From assembly GCA_944470555.2 (NCBI GenBank), contig OX104130.1, positions 55,089,491 through 55,153,490 on the forward strand: DNA of 64,000 bases, read 5' to 3'. The stretch's first letter is position 1. The number at the start of each line of letters is the position of its first letter. A model generated the notes under the pieces. That model saw only the letters and a list, made by a program, of their open reading frames with translations, was not told the DNA's origin and made no database searches. Positions 56,695 to 64,000 of the stretch are shown here, piece by piece. This DNA comes from Heterobilharzia americana. Its lineage: Eukaryota > Platyhelminthes > Trematoda > Strigeidida > Schistosomatidae. The position numbers and the translations under genes are program-made.

Positions 56695-56945
56695 GTTACT
56701 GGGTAATGGTTGGAGATGTAATGAAAATCTGAACCATGGTAGGATTCGAACCACTGACCACCGGGTTTCCGACCCGGTGTTCTACCAACTGAGCTGTGAT
56801 ACTCAACTGCTGGACAGAATTTTATTTCAATTCAATGACTAAGGGTTTTTCCCAACTGTTACTGTCACTTGGTTCTAATCCCATTGGGTGCCGCAGTTGA
56901 AATTTTCATTCTACCCCGGCTATCTCAGATAGTCTAACATAATCA
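56695..56945 (-). mobile_element. Family A retroposon with a clear tRNA-like part
   Basis: Minus strand 56805-56735 has GCTCAGTTGGTAGAAC (A box), an anticodon arm with CCGGGTCGGAAACCCGG as a perfect stem, and B box GGTTCGAATCC. The tail is at 56697-56715. On the far side a plus-strand fragment with CTATCTCAGATAGTC (56920) closes an inverted arrangement. Confidence 0.75.
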
Positions 56946-56949
56946 ACGA

Positions 56950-58330
56950 AGTTCCCTGATACAAACTGGTAATAACCTTTTTTTACATTCATTTTGTCAA
57001 TTGAACTTCCATTTACTGCATTCAGTGATGTTAAAAAGTGACTAGAGAAAACGATGAAAAATCAACGAAAAGAATAAAAACAAAACAACCGGAAGCAGTT
57101 GAGGAAAATCGATCTGATTTCTTCTCCTCTTAACCAATATCTTAAAGTTAATACTTTTGATGAAAAGCAAGGAAAAACAAAACAGATTCAGTTTGTATGT
57201 TCACAGAATAAATCTATTGCCTTATCTCCCAATGAGATGATGATCAGTTCTATAATTTTTATCTTGAAGATATTTATAGACAAGCGCATTTCCTGCTAAA
57301 TATTGTACCCTATGCGTGTTGTATGTATGTTTAATGCTGGAATCGTTCTAAATTGTTACGAGAAGCGAACCAATCAAATTGTTTCTTTCTTGTTGTGTCA
57401 ACCTAATACTTGTTTTTCATTGGTTGGGAAATGCAGTGAGAAGAAAAACAAATATTTTGTTTGTGATTAACGCGCTTACATATGGTGCATGTACGCACAA
57501 ACACCCGAAGATAAAGACAGACAGTTGACATTTTCAGGTTCTGCTGATATACCTCCCATGATTTGACGGATCGAATCAAATTAATTGTATCTCTAAATGT
57601 TGGTTTGCTAACCAGCTAGCTGCTGTCAGTCCGTATGTGTATGTTAGCGATTTTGTTGATGAGCCTATCTCTGTAATAAAACGTCCCCCTATCATTATTG
57701 TATTCATATAAATCTATTTTTTTCGTAGTTTACATACTTAGCCTACTTTTCTTCTATCAGTCCGAATATTTTCTTACTGAGAATGAAACTTTGTGATAAT
57801 CGAATCAGCTACAAATAATCAGTATAATGTTACACTCGTGTAGTATTTGAGTAGAATAAAAGTAGGCAATACTACTGATAAACTTATTTGCAAATTACTA
57901 CCATTTATCGGTTGTCATAATCACTGAATCTACTTCACGTGTAAATAATTATCAAACACATATATTACTGTTACATATTTCAGTAACCATTTCTTGAGCA
58001 CTTCACAGTATCTTATCTCACGCAGGGAATTACTACATTTCTCAAGGCAAAACAAAGCATATTTTATCATTAGATTTCATAAACATTGAAAACATGAATA
58101 TTACTGGTATACAATCATCGATTTCGGAATGGAAAAATGATTGCACGGTAAGTAATTATTTTAGAGGATATTTCATAACAGTATTTTACTACTCTTCAGT
58201 GTGATTTGTAAATGTTCCAATGACGTTGAACAGAAAGGTTTGCGATAACTTCAGGTTTACCTTATCGCTGTGTGTATGGATATTTGGTCACTTTTGTGGG
58301 CGCCTTTCTATTACTGTCGGTTAGATTATG
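56950..58330. other. Unassigned AT-rich stretch containing one exon-like segment
   Basis: Apart from the segment at 58074-58147 nothing was recognised. Confidence 0.4.
58074..58147 (+). CDS. Possible internal exon, 74 bases
   Basis: It is bounded by ATTTTATCATTAG (acceptor) and GTAAGT (strong donor consensus, 58148). The reading frame is open across the whole segment. It includes an ATG at 58094 and ends exactly on a codon boundary at the donor (18 codons from that ATG, ending WKNDCT). No family was recognised and no partner exon was identified. A chance match is quite possible. Confidence 0.25.
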
Positions 58331-58339
58331 GTAGCATTT

Positions 58340-59220
58340 AAGCGCAAGGTGACTTTTGATTATTTGTCCCTTGGATTTATAGTGGAACATGTCACCATTT
58401 CACTCTCCTCTCTCCAGTCTTTCCAACCTGGTTCCACCACTTCCCATAAACTCATTTCTTCCCCACACCATCTCCTCCATATCACCCTCGTCACGGACAC
58501 CCAACTCCTCGTTTCCCATTTCGGTTCCACTCGACGGCCTGCCCTCACCTGGCCTGACATGGCCTGATACATGATATCCCAAAACCATCTTCTTTCTCAG
58601 TGTATGCCAAATCCAATCCAACTCAATCTATCTGCATATTTGTTGGGTGAAGGATTCTTGCTTCGTTGCCAGTTAGCCAGCTAGCCAACAAGCCAAGCAG
58701 CCACATTTCCTTCTTACTTACTTACTCTTATTATCATTGTCATTATTATTATTCTGGCCATCTCATGTCATCTCATCTCATCTCATCTCATCTCCAATAT
58801 CGAGTGAGCGAGTGTAGGCAACAGCTGTTGATGTCATCATATATGTCTGCAGTTTGTTGGAAATGCTTTCGGTGACACGCCAATTCTCCCAATCATCACA
58901 TAGAAAGAAGCACTGACTGACTGACTTGACTGACATTAGTGTTGAAAATGCGGATGTTGTTCACGCTTTGTGCTGAGTGGAGTGGAGTGGAGTGGAGTAT
59001 ATCTGCACACTGATTTCAGATTGATGGAGGGAGGTCAGTAATGCTGTCTTTCCGATGGTGACTTTGACATCGTCATCTGTGTCGCCACCATCGTCGTCGC
59101 CGCGGCCGCCGCCTGTATTTGAGACGATGCTGTCTAGGTAGGTAGGTAGGTAGGTAGGTGTGGGGTGGTAGGTAGGTAGGTGGGTGAAAGCGACAACTTC
59201 CTTTAGATGTCTTCGCAACG
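58340..59220 (-). mobile_element. Non-LTR retrotransposon copy L4, C-terminal part and 3' end
   Basis: The minus strand runs from LKEVVAFTHL (59215) through an expanded CTAC tract (59185-59133, interrupted). It continues through the [15 protein letters not shown] acidic stretch shared with L6, to the 3' terminus near 58350 (GGGACAAATAATC). It belongs to the CTAC-bearing subgroup with L3 and L6. A TCATC/TCTCA run (58760-58792) has expanded inside it. Confidence 0.8.
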
Positions 59221-59224
59221 TGAT

Positions 59225-59705
59225 ATTTCCTATGATTTACAGCTTTTTATAGAATACCGAGGCTGTTTTGACTTCTTTGTCTACAAATATGTGTAGAAGA
59301 GATAAGCAAAAACCTGGTGATTTGTAAAAGTACTCTGTCGTTAGTTTTTCACTCACTAAGTCTTCAAGAAAGTAGAAGGTTGATAAAGCATTTCATCGAA
59401 TCGACAGTATTCGGATGAATTTCACCAGACGTACTGCTCGATAATTCATTCTCTTAGGTCACAGTGTCCTAAACCAATAAACAGATATCTACTGTAGTAA
59501 CCTGATTTTGTGTAACTCATTGAAGCTGTTTTGGGGATTTGTATTTAAAGAGGGTGATTCTCTAATTTCGCTGGCAATTTTCAATTTTTATTTAGTCTAG
59601 ACTGAATTGACTGATCATAGGCTCCTTCATGAATGATTCGACATTACCAGTGATTTCGTAGTTGATAATTATGAGAGATGCAATGAACAATCTACTTTTC
59701 ATCTT
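59225..59705. other. Unassigned stretch
   Basis: Nothing recognised. Confidence 0.5.
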
Positions 59706-59708
59706 ATT

Positions 59709-60530
59709 CTGAGCACCTTGGCTGGATATACTTACTTCCCAATCAGCAGTGTTATTCCTCTTAGGGTCAGTAAGTATGGCATGTGCTTTGCACTATTGAA
59801 CTGCAAAGTACTTTTGCAAGATTGGAAGGAGCCTGTGGCTGAGCTCTCCCTAGGGGGTGAGCCATTGGTTGTAGTCGAAAAAGTAATGTATTTGGGTAGT
59901 TGTGTGAGTGCAAGTGAAGGTGAAATTTCCAACCACATACTGAAAGCCAGAGTATCATATCTCAACCTCGGCCACCTTTAGAGCCATATCGACGTTAGTT
60001 TGACCTTAAAAGGTTGGGTCTACTACCTTCCGGGGGGTGCAGTTCTGCTTTATTCCTGTGAAGCTTAGCCTCTCTGAGCTGAGGATGTGTGACAACTCTG
60101 TATGTTCGTTCATCGTTACCTCCATAGGATTGCTCGTATACGGTGGCAACATCATGTAAGTAATTCTGGGGCACCACAGCATGTGTTTGACCATGGTGGA
60201 GATCATCATTCAATGAGTGAAGTCATCTTGAAAAACCGGCTTCGATGGCTTGGTCGTATGTTACACCTGTCATCCCAACAGCTTACGCACTGTTCATTGT
60301 TTGCTATCCCTGGGACTAGATGGAAGAAGCGGAGGTATGGCCAGTGTAGACGTGGTGCAGTGGGATGAAGGATTGTTGCATCGGGTTAGCATCTGTCGGT
60401 TCATCCTGACTCCCTGGGTGGGGTCCTACAAGTAATGCAACTCAGTGGCTTGAAACGTTATCAGATATGGCTCAGAATTGAAACCGCTAGCCTTCAAGCC
60501 ATAGCTCCATCCTATCTTCTGCTACTGAAA
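59709..60530 (+). pseudogene. C-terminal reverse transcriptase relic of a second non-LTR family (N1)
   Basis: The translation KVLLQDWKEPVAELSLGGEP (59808-59867) and VMYLGSCVSASEGEISNHIL (59885-59944) follow the RT palm. After frame changes come the RIARIRWQHHVSNS, HSMSEVILKNRLRWLGRMLH and GTRWKKRRYGQCRR blocks (60126-60355), then QWLETL-like text near 60440. This order is characteristic of the C-terminal region of a non-LTR element common in trematodes. It differs from the L1 family in sequence and tail. Several frameshifts and stops make it a pseudogene. Confidence 0.75.
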
Positions 60531-60534
60531 AGTA

Positions 60535-61275
60535 ATGAGCATCTTTCTTGAAGGTATCTTATTGGACTACCTTTCTAATCATTCTATTCTTGTTGTGTTG
60601 ATTTCTATCCAATTTCCATCGCTTTATGTCTTCCTAATGTTGTTATATCATTTTGTGTGGCGCATTTCTTGGCACCCTTACTGCATCATGTTTGTATTCA
60701 AATACTAATCCTAGATGCTGGTCATATGAAATAGTTTAACTTAGTGGATAGCACTATGATATTTTAAGCGATAAATGCTGAATTTGAATTTCAATGAAAA
60801 TAAAATCGCTACTGCTCAGATTATCAGTTAATCTTCTATTTTCACTTCTCATAGGTGGATAGCAGTGAAATCTGCCAAGTATTCACTTTGGTGGCTTAGA
60901 AGATCCACATTGGTGAACGTCTCAGCATTCTACTAGACATATTTCTCAATGAAAGTGTATAAAGGAGTAAGGTAGCTAGACTGGACTGAGATAAATAATT
61001 AGTTCCAGATACTATGACCAAGTGTCAAGTATGTCGTAGAAGAGAACAGGACACTACGAATGGCATAGTTCATGATGAATAACTATTTAAATGACTGAAT
61101 TTCATGGGAAGAAAAATTCACTTAAGGGTTTAAAAATGATTTTTCACGAAGGCTGATATCATCTTGAGAGCACTTGAAAACTAAGGCGAACTTTGACACT
61201 CCTTAACAGTTCCCACTCTTCCAAACTCTCACTTAACTGAACCCAAAACTAGTCAGTCACTGAATCGGTACCTAC
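60535..61275. other. Mostly unassigned; faint family B and C traces
   Basis: A decayed B head (AACTTAGTGGATAGCACTAT at 60737) with GGTGGATAGCAGTGAAATC (60855), and a family C tail-like patch at 61140-61215, are the only hints. Confidence 0.35.
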
Positions 61276-61279
61276 TGAT

Positions 61280-61650
61280 TTATGATACAGCGGATTCGCC
61301 TAACGATATCATTTTAGGCCATTTATTCTCCCTCCTAACTTCGTTGACCCTACATCTCGAGGTCAAGGGAAGGGTACCGGGCAAGTCGGTTGATGAGATA
61401 TCGAATATTAGTCGACTGAGATGGTTTAAGCATGTACTGCGCATGTCGAGCCACTGCCTACCTTGACTTGCCACGCCTGGGGAAGTTCTGTTAGTTTGGA
61501 AGAGTTTAGGGTGGTTAGACCAAGATGTGGGACCAGTGGATGAAGTCTCTGACTGTTGGTTTGAGTCGTGTGGAGAGATATACAGACTATCTGGCTGGGG
61601 TCTGTAAAATAATAGGTATCAGTGGCCAAGAACTCTTAGTGACATACTGG
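61280..61650 (+). pseudogene. Second C-terminal RT relic of the N1-like family (N2)
   Basis: The plus strand gives SNISRLRWFKHVLRMSSHCL (61405-61465), LATPGEVLLVWKSLGW and RLSGWGL followed by QWPRTLSDM (61585-61650). These are the same successive landmarks as N1 in a more decayed state. Its different residues suggest a separate subfamily or older insertion. Confidence 0.6.
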
Positions 61651-61654
61651 ATTT

Positions 61655-62330
61655 AGTGACTGAACTCAACCGTTCGGTTGACTACTTGGTGCACTTCTCG
61701 TGTTCGCAAGACTCTCATTCCGTGGTGAGAAATGCGGCCATGGTTTCCCTTGGGGACCAAAATATTCAGATCACATAATCCGCACGAAATCACAATTAAT
61801 GCCAAGACTGCGAGTATGAAAGCTGTGGGAAATATAGCACTGATTACAGATGTCCTAATCTAGCCCAAATAGCTTGATGGGAAAATCTTCGACTTGAGCA
61901 CCGGCGTTGCAGACTATAAACTTCAAAGAAACATGAGTTTGTCACATGTTGTGGACACGCTGTGCTGAGAAGCGCCAGTGAGCATAAAACTTTGTTGGTG
62001 CAGGAGACCTTCTATGAAAAATGATACTTAGCTTACCATGATCTGGCTAGTAAGTACTGCTGATCGCTAAGAGTGGTCTTCAATTACCAATAGCATTCAG
62101 TACTATGTTTGGTATGATTGTGGTCGAATGTTGACCATTCCAAGATGCAACTCAATGAATATCAAAAGACTGAGCTACTGGCCAACTAACTGCCTTTATA
62201 TGCCCTAACAACATCATAATCACAGGATATTAATTTGATGGTGACATTTTCCCATGAAAGATTAGGAATGAATGTAATGGTAATCCTGAATTTCGCTAAG
62301 AACTAAACAATTCGAAAAATCGTTGTTGTT
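61655..62330. other. Unassigned stretch
   Basis: A Cys-rich patch translated from about 61800-61865 (CQDC, then CGKY, then CPNL) recalls a zinc knuckle. It is too short and broken to call. Confidence 0.35.
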
Positions 62331-62334
62331 GGTG

Positions 62335-62545
62335 TTTGATATTGATCATCCATTACTGGCTTAAAGACTTGTGCAAATGCCTCGATATTGTTGGTATTAA
62401 TGAGAAATGGTGGCTAGCGGTAGAAAGCAGGAGTCACGTTTCATCCTATTTGGAACTCTTCAGCTGGGTGGATATACGTGCCTCCCAGTGACTGATGTTA
62501 TTCTCACTAGGACTCGAACTCAGGACCAATGATTGTAAACGTGCT
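62335..62545 (-). mobile_element. Family B retroposon
   Basis: The tail side is GTGCAAATGCCTCGATATTG (62371). The motif at 62425-62475 (minus) has core CTGAAGA (acceptable, as position 7 varies) and GAAA. Helix II is closed by a G-U pair, and the site reads CTC instead of GTC. B box GAGTTCGAGTCC is at 62511. Confidence 0.7.
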
Positions 62546-62689
62546 CAGGGTACAGCGCCTCTGAACACTACTTAGACTTTCTAACAGTTGATTGGAAAAT
62601 TGGAAAAACATGCTACAGAGTGGCATAAGCAAAATTACGTATAAGGAATGCTGTAGGTTAGGTTGAAAGGGCAGGAGTGTGAGAAACGA

Positions 62690-62958
62690 CAAGACTGAGA
62701 CGCAGGACAGAATGTTTATTATGTCATCTTGTACAGAACTGACAAAATATTGTACACTTTCCATTAGAAAAGTCCTTTGCACAATGTGTTTCATTTCCTC
62801 TTCTGCTTCTATATCGACTTGCCCTTAATATGCTCAGATTGTCTCCTGCGTCCCTTTGGGTAGAATATATACCCATCACTGGTAATTGCCTATGATTTCT
62901 GCGGACCTCTTGACATATACTACCTATAACCATTCCTATCAGTAGCATCCACTACAGG
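62690..62958 (-). mobile_element. Dispersed repeat F, copy 2
   Basis: It is homologous over its length to 52780-53053 but without the AAT and AGT arrays at its ends. The boundary word CCACTACAG is shared at the 62948 side. The minus-strand translation shares a YRSRRGNETHC-like stretch with copy 1 (NRDRSRRGNEAHC), so a coding origin is possible. Confidence 0.6.
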
Positions 62959-63164
62959 AGAACGTACCGTATAGTATGTATCAGTGGGCTGTCATATTTC
63001 AAGTGTCGATAACTCTAAATATCTAGCCTACTTTAGGCCATACTTCTGACGGTATGATTGAAAAATATTTATAACAGTATGAGTTTTAAACCTCAAGATA
63101 TCAGGTGACCTAAATTAAAAGTAGCTTCAGTTACTGATCGCATGGCAGATAGAATAAATCAAAT

Positions 63165-63425
63165 CAGAATCATTTCATTGATTGATCACTGAAGAGCAAC
63201 CAATATCATGTTGCATAGTCTTGAGTGCTGACCGAATACTATCGATACTTTTACTCTCAGGTAACCAGTTGAACAAGAAGTCGATCACGTCCTGAATAGC
63301 TCCTTGGTAGCGTCACTGACAGCAAAGCTGAGTGACGTCACTTTTGTCAAGGTTGGAGATACGCCTCACTGATGAGTACCGACAAGTATGAAACGAAGAC
63401 AGAGGATTTCCTGTCTATGGCCTCC
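63165..63425 (+). mobile_element. Family D arm followed by family E unit
   Basis: Bases 63165-63265 match the distal arm of D at 38118-38205. Bases 63280-63425 match E, with a motif at 63360-63410: core CTGATGA, helix II GTAC/GTAT and GAAA are intact, but the cleavage triplet has become ACA. The same D-then-E order occurs at 37.9-38.5 kb. Confidence 0.6.
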
Positions 63426-63744
63426 AATCCATTATTATTATCTATAATTCTGAGATTGGGCACTAAATTTTTAGCTATGGATTAAGAATCTGGTTACGGT
63501 TTAAGACAAAAGTAAAATTTCCATAACACAGAAAGCAGAACTCAGAACTACAGTTTCCCTGTGAACATGATGTAGGTGAAATTAAAAGCATTTTAAATAA
63601 ATAGCTACTGAAATATTTACTAAGGTTCGCTCTCCTTAAGATAAGAGTATCCAGTTCAAATGAATGCGGATTCTTTTCCAACTTCATAAAGAAAACGAAA
63701 TCCATACAGCGAAGAAATCTGGCGTTTATCACTCAAGAAGTTAG

Positions 63745-64000
63745 GCTAGGTGATCAAATCCATGTGGAACTTCATCACTCATAGGGATTTAGCTATGTCT
63801 AGCTGACGAGTTCTGATCAGGAAGAAACGTACGTCTTAAATTCCACTTCTAGCCACCATCGAGCAAATTATGACATTTTGAATCTCCATACATTCTCGAG
63901 ATATCCGGACAGGAGCTCAGGTGCCAACAGAGATCTAACACTTTGATCCAGTAAAACAGTGGGAAATTGCTAGATCCAGAAAACAATCCTTCCGTTATTT
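63745..64000 (+). mobile_element. Family B retroposon, running off the window
   Basis: It has spacer ACTTCATCACTCATAGGGAT, a hammerhead motif at 63796-63842, TTCCACTTCTAGCCACC flank, and tail landmarks AGATATCCGGACAGGAGCTC (63899) and GTGGGAAATTGCTAG (63960). Confidence 0.75.
63796..63842 (+). ncRNA. Hammerhead ribozyme candidate, family B, intact core
   Basis: Core CTGACGA, GAAA, palindromic helix III ACGTACGT and the GTC site (cleavage after 63835) are all present. Helix I has three pairs (TAG with TTA, one G-U). Helix II has pairs TTC/GGA with a G-A mismatch at the closing position. It is the least damaged SMalpha-type core in the window. Confidence 0.5.

Noticed and set aside
56735..56805. 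Possible functional tRNA gene on the minus strand
   Set aside because: The anticodon stem is perfect, but the tail and inverted family landmarks show a family A retroposon. The acceptor stem is poor.
61800..61865. Zinc-knuckle-like Cys pattern
   Set aside because: The cysteines are spread over frames with stops and lack the CX2CX4HX4C spacing.
1..64000. CRISPR arrays, bacterial operons, ribosome binding sites
   Set aside because: No regularly spaced direct repeats with unique spacers and no prokaryote-like gene packing. The content is clearly eukaryotic repeat DNA.
1..64000. Schistosome spliced-leader gene, rRNA or snRNA genes
   Set aside because: I looked for recognisable core words of these RNAs while reading and saw none. 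A covariance-model scan would be needed to exclude diverged copies.

Overview
This looks like nuclear DNA of a flatworm, most probably a blood fluke of the family Schistosomatidae. The evidence is the mobile-element population: tRNA-headed SMalpha-type retroposons carrying hammerhead ribozyme motifs, APE-type non-LTR retrotransposons of the kind abundant in schistosomes, and Penelope-like elements. The DNA is visibly AT-rich and full of microsatellites. I see no complete host gene. It reads as intergenic or large-intron sequence, with two weak host-coding traces (a relic at 4690-5030 and an exon-like segment at 58074-58147). Species cannot be fixed from the sequence alone.

Layout: 1-3260 holds a non-LTR element (L1, minus strand) cut off at its 3' end by the window. 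3.3-10.4 kb is mostly unassigned DNA with tRNA-derived retroposons at 4.1-4.7, 5.3-5.6, 6.3-6.9 and 7.1-7.3 kb. 10.4-15 kb has two more copies of the L1 family (10.9-11.7 and 13.3-14.95 kb) among short retroposons. 15-22 kb is AT-rich and unassigned, apart from a Penelope relic at 19.4-19.9 kb and a 35-bp-arm hairpin at 20.0 kb. 22-27 kb is short retroposons. 27.9-28.96 kb is a truncated Penelope-like element with a long GIY-YIG reading frame and two oppositely oriented hammerhead ends. 29-34.7 kb and 37.9-42.2 kb are dense in short retroposons, many arranged as head-to-head inverted pairs. 42.4-44.97 kb is an internally deleted plus-strand copy (L6) of the L1 family with a CTAC array of about 233 bp. 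45-51 kb is scattered retroposons. 52.2-53.5 kb holds ACT, AAT and AGT arrays around an LTR-like dispersed repeat. 54.3-56.9 kb has retroposons and a degenerate tandem repeat of about 125 bp. 58.3-61.7 kb has non-LTR reverse-transcriptase relics from at least two families. The window ends in more short retroposons.

For reference I name the short families A to E. A: Lys/Phe-like tRNA head, no ribozyme seen. B: SMalpha-like, tRNA head, spacer, hammerhead, then a long tail. C: Ser/Leu-like tRNA head and a hammerhead-like core reading CTGAGGA. D: tRNA head with a conserved 3' arm. E: hammerhead-like core with a GTGCC-type helix II. With the Penelope ends, four lineages here carry hammerhead-type motifs. 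The non-LTR elements are the plausible source of reverse transcriptase for the short retroposons. That link is family knowledge and inference, not something the sequence shows. Structures and pairings were read by eye; none was folded by software.
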